NCBI GenBank assembly: GCA_016793645.1
Contig: JAEUHD010000131.1
Coordinates: 1-59,474, forward strand
Source of the DNA: Verrucomicrobiales bacterium
GTDB lineage: Bacteria > Verrucomicrobiota > Verrucomicrobiia > Limisphaerales > UBA9464
Length of the DNA stretch: 59,474 nucleotides
Direction of reading: 5' to 3'
Shown one piece after another: positions 1-7,548 of this stretch (position 1 is the first letter of the stretch; each line of letters begins with the position of its first letter). Position numbers and translations under genes: made by a program. The notes beneath the pieces were generated by a model. That model saw only the letters and a list, made by a program, of their open reading frames with translations, was not told the origin of the DNA and did no database searches.

Positions 1-949
1 TGATCGTGAGAATGGTTCCCGACGCGTCGCGGGCGCAGAGTTTGAAGGCCTGACCGTCGTTGTAGAACTCGGCGGGATCCTTCCAGCACATTCCATCGGA
101 GCGCTGCCGTTCCGTCGCCTCCTCCCACTTCGGAAGCCCCAGCTCGCGTTTGGTGATGGTGCCCACCAGATGGGGGGCGAGGATGACGCATCCCGTGTGT
201 CCGGACCAGTGTTCGACGTCCAGGGCGGCGTCGTTCTCCGGAAGGTTCGGATCCCCCGCGTTTCCAAAAATGGACTCCACGAAGTCCAGGTTGCTCACCA
301 GGGTTCCCGGAACGAAGAAACGGGTCTCCATACGCTGCTCCGCCATGACGCCCGCAACTTTCGGGCAGACCACGGGACGCAGGTAGAGGGACACCCAGCA
401 GTGGGCCTGGCGCTCCTGGCTTCCGGTGAAGGGAAGTTTCAGAAGTTCCTCGGGAGCCTCGAACGCCCTGCGGAGAAGTCCTGCAAAGACCTCCCGGGGG
501 ACGGCCTTCTTGTCGGCCGGAATCGGCAGGCCGCCTTCGGCGACGTGGAAGATGCCCGCGGTGGTGCGCCGGTCGGACTTCGGATTGTGGAGGACACCAT
601 TGATCGTGCGATGGCTGGAGATGATGTCGCTGCGGAATTCGCTGCGATCCGGCGGCAGGGAGGCGGTGCGGGCGAGTCCGGAACGGTCGAGCAACAGGGT
701 CTGTGCCGGGAGGCGCGGAGGGACCACGAGGTCTCCGAGGTAGTCGTAGAGAAATGATTGGATCCGGGCGTCGGGCGGGCAGAGATGCGTCGCGAGCAGA
801 CGGTCCTTCTCGCGGCTGCGGGCGATGAAGGAAGCCATGATGGCGGCGGCCTCCGGATTGACGGCGGACTCGTAAACGGGAAGTCCGAGTTCGGCGAGTT
901 TGAGGTTGAGGTGGCGGATCTCCGCGTTGCTCGAGAGCGGGCTGGTCAT
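1..949 (-). CDS. PPi-type phosphoenolpyruvate carboxykinase, N-terminal part (cut by window edge)
   Basis: The minus strand is open from an ATG at 949 to the window edge, giving the first 316 residues of a longer protein. Segments such as VLHNPKSDRRTTAGIFHVAE, GGLPIPADKK, SNLDFVESIFGNAGDPNLPE and GHTGCVILAPHL match what I remember of pyrophosphate-dependent PEP carboxykinase (Propionibacterium/Entamoeba type, about 1100 residues). That enzyme interconverts oxaloacetate plus PPi with PEP, CO2 and Pi, and is unrelated in length to the ATP and GTP forms. The catalytic C-terminal part lies outside the window, so activity cannot be judged. No clear Shine-Dalgarno precedes the ATG. The gene is divergent from the RbsD-like gene across about 150 bp. 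Family assignment rests on remembered sequence, not a search. Confidence 0.8.
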   Translation of the reverse strand, partial: MTSPLSSNAEIRHLNLKLAELGLPVYESAVNPEAAAIMASFIARSREKDRLLATHLCPPDARIQSFLYDYLGDLVVPPRLPAQTLLLDRSGLARTASLPPDRSEFRSDIISSHRTINGVLHNPKSDRRTTAGIFHVAEGGLPIPADKKAVPREVFAGLLRRAFEAPEELLKLPFTGSQERQAHCWVSLYLRPVVCPKVAGVMAEQRMETRFFVPGTLVSNLDFVESIFGNAGDPNLPENDAALDVEHWSGHTGCVILAPHLVGTITKRELGLPKWEEATERQRSDGMCWKDPAEFYNDGQAFKLCARDASGTILTI

Positions 950-1102
950 GGTGGGGAACGTCCGAAGGGATGAAGGCTTCGTCGCCGGCGGATGCAGACC
1001 TATCTTGGGAATCCGGACACCGCAAGTCGCGCTTCGAAATTTTGCAGGGGAGCCCGGCCGACGCCGCTTGACGACGTCAACGGCGGTCCTTGAGATTCTT
1101 TC

Positions 1103-1492
1103 ATGCTTCAGTCCGGAATCCTGAATCCGCGCCTGCTCGACCTCCTCGCCCGCGTCCGGCACACCAACACGCTGGTGATCGCCGACTCCATGTTTCCCTC
1201 CTGGCCCGGCCTGGTGGAGGTGGACCTCTCCCTCGTGTACGGCATCCCGACGGTTCCCCAGGTGCTGGCCGCCGTGCTGGCCCATTGGAAGTGCGGCGTG
1301 GCGCGGATGGCCTCGGAGTTTGAACGGCACAATGACGCCGCCGTGGTGGGGGAATTCCGCCGGGTACTCGGGAGCGTCCCGCTTCAGTTGGAAGCGCACC
1401 TGGATCTCAAGCAACGGGTGCCCGGGGCGCTGGGATTGGTTCGCACCGGAGAGACAAGGATCTATACGAATGTGATCCTCGAGTCCGCGTAG
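1103..1492 (+). CDS. RbsD/FucU family sugar mutarotase
   Basis: A 129-residue protein of the usual length for the RbsD/FucU family, which interconverts pyranose and furanose or alpha and beta forms of ribose or fucose in the cytoplasm. Family signatures are HTNTLVIADSMFPSWP near residue 20, VDLSLVYGIPTVPQVLAAVL around residues 39-58, and the C-terminal RTGETRIYTNVILESA. The N-terminal His that acts in RbsD fits the RHTNT segment. There is no adjacent ribose or fucose transporter or kinase, so the substrate cannot be assigned; FucU/L-fucose mutarotase is as likely as D-ribose pyranase. The M42 peptidase follows on the same strand after about 60 bp. Confidence 0.82.
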   Translation: MLQSGILNPRLLDLLARVRHTNTLVIADSMFPSWPGLVEVDLSLVYGIPTVPQVLAAVLAHWKCGVARMASEFERHNDAAVVGEFRRVLGSVPLQLEAHLDLKQRVPGALGLVRTGETRIYTNVILESA

Positions 1493-1550
1493 CCCACCGG
1501 GTCCGAACCGGGACTTGCTCCCGGAAAATGAATCCATACCGTCCGCCGCG

Positions 1551-2621
1551 ATGCGTCCGGAATCCCTTCAATTCCTCGAAACCCTGGTCAACACACCCAG
1601 CCCGACCGGTCATGAAGTCCGGGGACAAAGGGTCTGGCTGGACTATGTGGCGCCGTTTGCCGACGCCACCCGGAGCGACGCCTACGGAAACTGCGTTGCG
1701 GTGGCAAATCCAGGCGGATCGCCCCGGATCATGCTGGCGGCCCACGCCGATGAGATTGCGATGACCGTCAACTACATTACGGACGACGGCTTCATCCATG
1801 TCCGGCGCGCGGGCGGGGTCAATCCCGGCATCACGCGGGCGCAGCGCGCGGTGGTCCATGCCCGGGGTGGCCCGGTTGCGGGGGTGTTTGGATCGGTGGC
1901 TCCACACCTCACGAAGGCGGAGGACAAGCGGGAGGAACCCCGGATCCATGACCTGTTCCTCGACATCGGGGTTTCCAGTCGGGAGGAGGCCTTGAAGCTG
2001 ATCCGGATTGGGGATCCGGTGACCCTCTCCGACCGCTTCGAGCGCCTGCGGGGAGACCTCGTGGTGGGGCGGGCCCTGGACAACCGGATTGGAACCTGGG
2101 CCGTTGCCGAGGCACTGCGCCGGCTTCGGGAGCACGGCGGAACGTTTGCAGCGGAGGTTTGTGGCGTGTCCAATGTGCAGGAGGAGGTGGGATTGCTTGG
2201 CGCCCGCCAGATCGCGTATTCGCTGAAGCCGGACATTGCCTTGGTTGTGGATGTCACCCACGCGACCGACATTCCCACGGTGGACAAGCGTCAGCATGGG
2301 GACGTGAAGCTGGGCGGGGGCCCGGCCGTGACGCACGGGGGCTGCAATCATCCCGATGTGGTGGCCCGGCTGGAATCGTGCGCGGGAAAACTGGGGATCG
2401 AACTTCAGCACGAAGCCATGAGTGCGACGAGTGGCACCGATACCGACGTGATCTTTTGGACCCGGGGAGGGATTCCCAGCGCCCTGATCAGTCTGCCCAA
2501 TCGCTACATGCATTCCCCGGTCGAGGTCGTGTCCCTCAAGGATCTGGACCAGATTCCCGACCTGCTGGTGGCGTTTGTCCTCAGCGTGCAGGCGGGCGAG
2601 GAGTTCAAGGTCGGGATCTGA
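1551..2621 (+). CDS. M42 family metallo-aminopeptidase
   Basis: A 356-residue cytoplasmic aminopeptidase of the M42 family (glutamyl aminopeptidase/endoglucanase-M type, close to FrvX and YsdC), which usually forms dodecameric particles trimming peptides. Metal-binding and catalytic motifs are all present: AAHADE (His65), GRALDNRIG (Asp177), VQEEVGLLGA (Glu211-Glu212), VVDVTHATD (Asp234) and NRYMHSP (His321). The reading frame is open to a TTG at 1515, but the ATG at 1551 places the start at MRPESLQFLE, as expected for the family. The gene ends 15 bp from the convergent AsmA-like gene; a short GCGCCC/GGGCGC inverted repeat lies in that gap. Confidence 0.9.
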   Translation: MRPESLQFLETLVNTPSPTGHEVRGQRVWLDYVAPFADATRSDAYGNCVAVANPGGSPRIMLAAHADEIAMTVNYITDDGFIHVRRAGGVNPGITRAQRAVVHARGGPVAGVFGSVAPHLTKAEDKREEPRIHDLFLDIGVSSREEALKLIRIGDPVTLSDRFERLRGDLVVGRALDNRIGTWAVAEALRRLREHGGTFAAEVCGVSNVQEEVGLLGARQIAYSLKPDIALVVDVTHATDIPTVDKRQHGDVKLGGGPAVTHGGCNHPDVVARLESCAGKLGIELQHEAMSATSGTDTDVIFWTRGGIPSALISLPNRYMHSPVEVVSLKDLDQIPDLLVAFVLSVQAGEEFKVGI

Positions 2622-2636
2622 AAAGCGCCCCGGGGA

Positions 2637-3320
2637 TCAGGGCGCCCTGGAGGGGGACGCCACCCGGGGGCTCCCGCCGCGCGTCAGGATGTCCACCACC
2701 AGCGGCATGAGTTGCACGGGGGACGTGACGTGCGAAAACGTGCGGTTGGTGAAGCCGAGTTGGAAATCAAGATCACGGGCGGAGTTCCGCCGATCGCGGT
2801 AGGCGATTCGACCGAGCGTCAGCGTCAGGCGGTCGATTCCCTCAAATCGGTTCGTGAACTCCGGGGACTCCAGCAGCTGGGTGCCCATTCGTTCCGGGTC
2901 GAGGCCCCGGGATCGGGCTGCATGGACCGCCAATTCCATCACGTTGGTGCGCCCCTGGGCGTCAACCTCCAGGTTGAGTTCCCCCAGGTGGAGGCGGACA
3001 TCCCGGAATCGCACCCGGTTGGAGGCCGCGGCGTCGGGATCGTAGGCGACGTACAGCTCCGGAAGCACAAGCAGGGCACGCGGACCGAATCCGGGCGGAT
3101 TGCTCACCACGAGATTGCGCAGCAGCAGCGAGCTGTCGCGAAATCCGAGGCGGACGTCATCCAGGCGCACACCGGTTCCCAACTGGGCGGAAAGTGCGTA
3201 GGTCAGCGTGCTCCGGGTGAGTCGGTCCACATTGGCGACGAGGATCGCGACGAGGAGGAGGGTGCCTCCGGCGACGGCCAACAGGACGAGTCCAATCCTT
3301 CGCAGGACCGTTCGGTTCAC
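2637..3320 (-). CDS. AsmA-like membrane-anchored protein
   Basis: A 227-residue protein with one N-terminal transmembrane helix (about residues 8-28), followed by a beta-rich region whose pattern resembles the start of AsmA/DUF748-type envelope proteins: VRLDDVRLGF, LLLRNLVVSNPPGFGPRALL, VRFRDVRLHLGELNLEVD. Members of this broad group span the periplasm and are linked to lipid transport or outer-membrane assembly, but this one is far shorter than typical AsmA and contains only one such module. The start is taken as GTG 3320, whose GTGA overlaps the stop of the upstream gene, implying translational coupling; a longer ATG start at 3353 would add 11 residues overlapping that gene. Function is not known. 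Confidence 0.65.
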   Translation of the reverse strand: MNRTVLRRIGLVLLAVAGGTLLLVAILVANVDRLTRSTLTYALSAQLGTGVRLDDVRLGFRDSSLLLRNLVVSNPPGFGPRALLVLPELYVAYDPDAAASNRVRFRDVRLHLGELNLEVDAQGRTNVMELAVHAARSRGLDPERMGTQLLESPEFTNRFEGIDRLTLTLGRIAYRDRRNSARDLDFQLGFTNRTFSHVTSPVQLMPLVVDILTRGGSPRVASPSRAP

Positions 3321-4105
3321 AGGACGATGTCCTCGGGCCGAACCTCGAGGCATTCATCCTGGTCCTCCCAGACGACCGCCGGAAAGGATTCCAAAAGGAG
3401 GGGGACCAGGTCGTGGGCCGCTTCGGCAAGCAACTCCTCCGCGCGCTGGGCCGCGTTTTCGAATGCGGATTCGTAGTCCCGGGACACGCGACGCTGCTTG
3501 TCGTCCCAGTGGGCCACGTCGTGGACCGGGGCGTAGGTGTCCGCCCACGTTCGGTACCGGGCCTGGAGGCCCTTCGCGAGCTGGTCGAAGGGGACGGCGG
3601 TCTCGTTGCAATGCTGGCAGATCAGGCCGGAAGCCGCCACGTCACGGGTGAACAACGGAAGGAGTGGGGCCCGGCAGCAGGGGGCCTCCACGTAGCCCGC
3701 GGGAATGTTGACGAGACGTTTGAGCCAGACCTGCCGATCATGGGCGAGTTGGGATCCGAGCCGGTAGGCCCCGACCAGCGGATGGGACAACCGCCAGGCG
3801 CGTCCGTGAAGTTGTCCGAGAGTCTGGGAGCACCAGCGGGCCAGGGTCAGGTCATCAAAGTCCCGGAAACTTCGGGCGTACTCCTGCCAAAGCTTGTCGA
3901 GTGCGGACTCTTCCTTCGTTTCAGGCACGGCCTCTACATAGCGAAGAAGCCGCCCGGTGGCGAGCAGGGAGCGGAGGATCCGGCGCAGGGACGGGGCCGT
4001 CCGGGGATCGCCAGCCGGGAGGACGGGTGCCGGCGGGGTGCCGGGAAGGGATCCGCACCGGATTCCGGACGATTGCGCTTTCCGCCATTGGGGCTGCTTC
4101 CGCAT
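3317..4105 (-). CDS. Hypothetical protein with a CC...CxxC cluster
   Basis: A 262-residue protein that I do not recognise. It is soluble by composition. The middle carries a putative zinc-binding cluster, APCCRAP (about residue 144) followed some 20 residues later by ICQHCNE. The C-terminal third is acidic and probably helical (ENAAQRAEELLAEAAHDLVPLLLE). It overlaps the downstream AsmA-like gene by a GTGA, so the two are probably co-translated. The ATG at 4105 lies only 21 bp from the divergent MFS start codon at 4127. This leaves almost no room for two promoters, so the true start may lie further downstream, for example near the YVEAVPETKEESALDKLWQ segment. Confidence 0.6.
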   Translation of the reverse strand: MRKQPQWRKAQSSGIRCGSLPGTPPAPVLPAGDPRTAPSLRRILRSLLATGRLLRYVEAVPETKEESALDKLWQEYARSFRDFDDLTLARWCSQTLGQLHGRAWRLSHPLVGAYRLGSQLAHDRQVWLKRLVNIPAGYVEAPCCRAPLLPLFTRDVAASGLICQHCNETAVPFDQLAKGLQARYRTWADTYAPVHDVAHWDDKQRRVSRDYESAFENAAQRAEELLAEAAHDLVPLLLESFPAVVWEDQDECLEVRPEDIVL

Positions 4106-4126
4106 GATTCGCGGAACGCATTACCC

Positions 4127-5686
4127 ATGTCCTCCTCCGCCCACTCCGGCTTTGTCTGGTGGCGACTCCTGAACCGGTATCAATGGTTTGTTCTGGTGGT
4201 CGCCTCGCTCGGTTGGCTGCTGGATTGCATGGACCAGCAACTGTTCAACCTCGCACGGGTTCCGGCGATGAGGGAGTTGCTGGCGGCGGGATTCGGGCGG
4301 GCGCCCAGTCCTGCGGAGGTTTCCGAGCACGGGGCCTACGCGACGTCCATCTTCCTTCTGGGATGGGCCACGGGCGGCCTGATCTTTGGCGTGTTGGGCG
4401 ACCGCTGGGGGCGGGCGAAGACGATGCTGGTGACCATTCTGCTGTATTCCGGATGCACCGGTCTCAGTGCGTTCTCCACCCGCTTTTGGGATTTCGCCCT
4501 GTACCGGTTCTTGACGGGGCTGGGAGTCGGGGGTGAGTTTGCCGTGGGAGTGGCCCTGGTGGCGGAAGTGATGCCGGACAGGGCGAGGCCCTACGCCCTC
4601 AGCCTGCTCCAGGCGTTGTCCACGGTGGGGAATATTTCGGCGGCGGTGACGGGAATGTACCTCGGCCAGCTGGAGCAGGACGGTGTTCTCGAACGCGTGA
4701 TTGGTTGGGCGGCGTGGCGGTGGATGTTCGTCGTGGGAGCGGTGCCCGCCATTCTGGTGGTGCTGGTCCGTCGCCGGTTGAGGGAGCCGGATCGCTGGCT
4801 GGAGGCGCGCAGGAATCCGGAACTTCGCCGGACCATGGGCGACTACGGGGAGTTGTTTGGAAACCCGAACTGGAGGAAACCCGCCGCGGTCGCGGGCCTT
4901 CTGTTGCTCGTGGGGATTGGCGTTGGGTTCCTGGGCTCCGACGCCTGGGACAAGCGATCCATTGTCGCCGGGTTTGCCGTGGCGGCGCTGGCGGCGGGGA
5001 TGGTGACGGTCTTTGGCGGGGGGGGCGACATCACCTACCGGCGCCGCGCCGTGGTGGGACTGCTGCTGGCGTTGAGCGGGGTGATCGGTGTCTGGGGCAT
5101 CGGATTCTTCAGTTTCGACCTGGTGCGCTCCGTCCTCGAAAAGCAGTTCAAGCTGGAAAACATGGACCCGAAACTCATCCCGGGAACGTTGACCTATTGG
5201 ACGGGGATTACCTCGATGATGCAGAATCTCGGGGCTTTCTTTGGGATCTACAGCTTCGGGCTGGTGGCCCAGCGTTATGGAAGGAAGCCGGCCTTCGCCG
5301 GCGCCCTTCTGGCCGCCATGTTGGCCACCGCATCGGTATTCGGATTCTTTCAGGATCGGAGCCAGATTTTTTGGCTGATCCCGATCATGGGATTTTCCCA
5401 ACTCGCCTTGTTTGGCGGTTACGCGATCTATTTCCCGGAGCTGTTTCCGACGCGGCTCCGGAGTACGGGGACAAGCTTTTGCTACAACGTCGGGCGCTTT
5501 GTCGCCGCAAGCGGTCCCGCCGCGCTGGGGTTGCTGACCTGGGCCTACCGGGATACCCCGGAGCCCCTGCGCTACGCGGGAGTCACCATGTGCGCCGCGT
5601 TTCTCATCGGGATGGTGGCGCTGCCCTTCGCTCCGGAGACCCGGGGGCTGCCCCTGCCGGAGGAGGAACGTCCCGCCGTCCACTGA
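4127..5686 (+). CDS. MFS transporter (metabolite:H+ symporter type)
   Basis: A 519-residue inner-membrane permease of the major facilitator superfamily. The loop 2-3 signature is clear (GVLGDRWGRAKTM). So are GLGVGGEFAVGVALVAEVMP in helix 4-5 and YFPELFPTRLRSTGTSFCYN in the second half, the pattern of the sugar/metabolite symporter branch that includes sialate, aromatic acid and shikimate carriers. Hydrophobic segments are consistent with 12 or more helices, with extra hydrophobic length between the two halves (around residues 250-330). The substrate cannot be inferred from the neighbours. The ATG at 4127 is chosen because the upstream open frame overlaps the opposite-strand gene. The rsmD gene starts 12 bp downstream, so the two may share a transcript. 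Confidence 0.88.
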   Translation: MSSSAHSGFVWWRLLNRYQWFVLVVASLGWLLDCMDQQLFNLARVPAMRELLAAGFGRAPSPAEVSEHGAYATSIFLLGWATGGLIFGVLGDRWGRAKTMLVTILLYSGCTGLSAFSTRFWDFALYRFLTGLGVGGEFAVGVALVAEVMPDRARPYALSLLQALSTVGNISAAVTGMYLGQLEQDGVLERVIGWAAWRWMFVVGAVPAILVVLVRRRLREPDRWLEARRNPELRRTMGDYGELFGNPNWRKPAAVAGLLLLVGIGVGFLGSDAWDKRSIVAGFAVAALAAGMVTVFGGGGDITYRRRAVVGLLLALSGVIGVWGIGFFSFDLVRSVLEKQFKLENMDPKLIPGTLTYWTGITSMMQNLGAFFGIYSFGLVAQRYGRKPAFAGALLAAMLATASVFGFFQDRSQIFWLIPIMGFSQLALFGGYAIYFPELFPTRLRSTGTSFCYNVGRFVAASGPAALGLLTWAYRDTPEPLRYAGVTMCAAFLIGMVALPFAPETRGLPLPEEERPAVH

Positions 5687-5698
5687 GTTCATCTCCTC

Positions 5699-6307
5699 AT
5701 GCGCATCATCGGGGGACAGGCCGCGGGTCGGTTGATCCGGGTTCCGGAGGGACTGGGCGTCCGCCCCATGCCGGACAAGGTCAAGTTGGCGGTGTTCAAC
5801 TCGCTGGGCGAACGGGTGGTTGATGCCCGGGTATTGGACCTGTTTGCGGGCACGGGAGCCCTGGGGCACGAATGCCTCAGCCGTGGTGCCCGGGCGTTGT
5901 ACAGTGTCGAACGGTCCGAAAAACATGCGCGCTGCTATCGGCATAATCTCGCGGTGACCGGCTTGCCGGAGTCGGCGGTGGAACTTCGGGTGATGGACGT
6001 GTTTTCCGCGATCCCCCAACTCCTGGCAGCGGGGCGTCGCTTCGACCTGGTGATTGCGGACCCCCCCTACGGCGAAAAGAACGTCGGCCGCCGGTCCCGA
6101 TCTGCGGCGCAGCGCCTTCTGGATGATGCCGACCTCCCGCAGTTGATCCTCCCGGGAGGGGTGTTCATTCTGGGGCATGCGCGCCGCGATACGCTGGAAC
6201 TGGGGAGCCTTTGGGTTGAGCGCCGGGTGCTTCGCCATGGCGACACGATTATTTTGTTTCTCGAGGCCGCTTCGGGGGCGGGAACGGTTTCCAGTGGCCC
6301 CGGGTGA
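5699..6307 (+). CDS. rsmD: 16S rRNA (guanine(966)-N(2))-methyltransferase
   Basis: A 202-residue RsmD-family SAM-dependent methyltransferase that modifies G966 of 16S rRNA in the small-subunit precursor. It starts with the family signature MRIIGGQAAGRLI and continues with RPMPDKVKLAVFNSL, the SAM-binding DLFAGTGALGHECLSRGA (near residue 49), the acidic SVERSEKHARC, and the catalytic motif IADPPYGEKN (near residue 120). Length is normal for the family. It lies 12 bp after the MFS gene and its 3' end overlaps the proposed start of the following serine hydrolase. Confidence 0.93.
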   Translation: MRIIGGQAAGRLIRVPEGLGVRPMPDKVKLAVFNSLGERVVDARVLDLFAGTGALGHECLSRGARALYSVERSEKHARCYRHNLAVTGLPESAVELRVMDVFSAIPQLLAAGRRFDLVIADPPYGEKNVGRRSRSAAQRLLDDADLPQLILPGGVFILGHARRDTLELGSLWVERRVLRHGDTIILFLEAASGAGTVSSGPG

Positions 6308-7289
6308 TGCGGCGGGGTGGTTCCGGAAGGGGTGCGTGGCGTGGCTCGCCCTCCTGATCGGATTGGCAACGCTGGATGCCGGGGAAGACGGCGCGGGACG
6401 CCCCTTGGCGTGGCCCCCCGCACGGTCTCCCGCCCTGGATGCCCTGGTGGCGCGTGCCGTGGATGGGGTGATCCGGGATTTTTCGTCCCAGGGACTGCAA
6501 ACCAACGAGATTGCGGTGACCCTGGTTGACCTGTCGGATTCGGCACACCCAGTTTGGGCGTCCCATCGGGGGGGAGAGCTGATCTACCCGGCGAGCGTGG
6601 TGAAGCTCTTTTATCTCGTGGCCGCCCACCAATGGATGGAGGACGGGCGCCTGGAGGATTCCCCGGAGCTGCGACGGGCCTTGCGGGACATGATCGTGGA
6701 AAGCTACAACGAGGCCACCCACTACATTGTGGACCTCCTGACGGGAACTACGAGCGGACCGGAATTGACCGACGATTCCCTCCGCGCCTGGGCCGACCAC
6801 CGCAATGCGGTGAATCGCTACTTCCAGTCGCTCGGATACGCCGGCATCAATGTCAACAAGAAGCCCTGGGGTGAGGGGCCGTACGGCCGCGAGATGCAGG
6901 CCATCCAGCGGTTCGAGCCCAGGAGGAACGGGTTGACCACGGATGCAACCGCGCGGTTGCTCGCGTCGGTGGCCACGGGCAACGCGGTGTCCGCGGAACG
7001 CAGCCGCCAGATGATGGCGTTGTTGCGTCGGGAGGTTTTCGCGCCCGTGAAGGATCCGGAGGATCAGACGCATGGATTCAGCGGGATCGCGCTGCTGGAT
7101 CCCAGACGGGAAGGGGCCCGGATCTGGTCGAAGGCTGGCTGGACCAGTGAGACCCGTCACGACGCCGCCTATTTGGAGCTTCCCGACGGCCGGAAGTTGG
7201 TTGTGGTAGTGTTCACGACCGGCCACGCCAACGAGAGGAACATCATTCCCGGGGTGGTTCGCGGGTTGCTCGGGGGACTTCCCAGGTGA
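6294..7289 (+). CDS. Class A beta-lactamase-like serine hydrolase, exported
   Basis: A roughly 331-residue penicillin-recognising serine hydrolase. With the GTG at 6294 the N-terminus has a basic FRKG followed by a hydrophobic stretch ending near LDAGE, a plausible signal peptide. GTG 6336 and the ATG at 6237, inside rsmD, are alternatives. The active-site motif SVVK (Ser101-Lys104) is followed by SYN (in VESYNEATHY), the equivalent of the SDN loop, and by KAG (in WSKAGWTSE) where KTG is usual. This matches class A-type hydrolases annotated as beta-lactamases, but the altered motifs make a peptidoglycan or other ester/amide substrate just as likely. A resistance role should not be assumed. 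Confidence 0.78.
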   Translation: MAPGDAAGWFRKGCVAWLALLIGLATLDAGEDGAGRPLAWPPARSPALDALVARAVDGVIRDFSSQGLQTNEIAVTLVDLSDSAHPVWASHRGGELIYPASVVKLFYLVAAHQWMEDGRLEDSPELRRALRDMIVESYNEATHYIVDLLTGTTSGPELTDDSLRAWADHRNAVNRYFQSLGYAGINVNKKPWGEGPYGREMQAIQRFEPRRNGLTTDATARLLASVATGNAVSAERSRQMMALLRREVFAPVKDPEDQTHGFSGIALLDPRREGARIWSKAGWTSETRHDAAYLELPDGRKLVVVVFTTGHANERNIIPGVVRGLLGGLPR

Positions 7290-7460
7290 ATCCGGGCCGG
7301 TGGGCCGCCCCTCGATTCCCCGCGAGCCACCCCGATGTGTTGAAGGATTGGGGATCGTATTCCGTCAACTGGACACTCTTTCCCGGTGTCCCACGCCGTC
7401 CTCGGGAAGGCTTCGATGGAACGTTCCCGGGACCCGGAGGTCCGGTGCGATCCGAAGAGC

Positions 7461-7479
7461 TTGTGAAATCTTTCACGAA
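7461..7479. promoter_or_regulatory. Rex/CRP-like operator palindrome upstream of the oxidase cluster
   Basis: The sequence TTGTGAAATCTTTCACGAA is a near-perfect palindrome. It matches the Rex redox-repressor consensus TTGTGAA-N4-TTCACAA at 13 of 14 fixed positions, and also the CRP-type TGTGA-N6-TCACA at 9 of 10. It lies directly upstream of a TTGACC hexamer (7484-7489) that could serve as a -35 element, although no good -10 is visible, and about 70 bp before the cupredoxin ATG. The rest of the 259-bp spacer 7290-7548 shows no gene. Regulation of the oxidase cluster by NADH/NAD or cAMP/redox state is inferred. Confidence 0.5.
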
Positions 7480-7548
7480 CAACTTGACCCTCCCGGGTCG
7501 GTTGATAGTTTCGGCCTACTTTTCGCAGGAAAACAGTTAAAATCTCAA

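Noticed and set aside
2625..2645. GCGCCC/GGGCGC inverted repeat between convergent genes as a terminator
   Set aside because: The stem is only 6 bp and there is no T run on either strand.
4121..6505. A 794-codon minus-strand frame
   Set aside because: It is antisense to the MFS transporter and rsmD, with His/Arg/Gln/Pro-rich shadow composition.
6294..7289. Calling this gene an antibiotic-resistance beta-lactamase
   Set aside because: Two active-site motifs deviate and the context is housekeeping; only a serine-hydrolase fold is supported.
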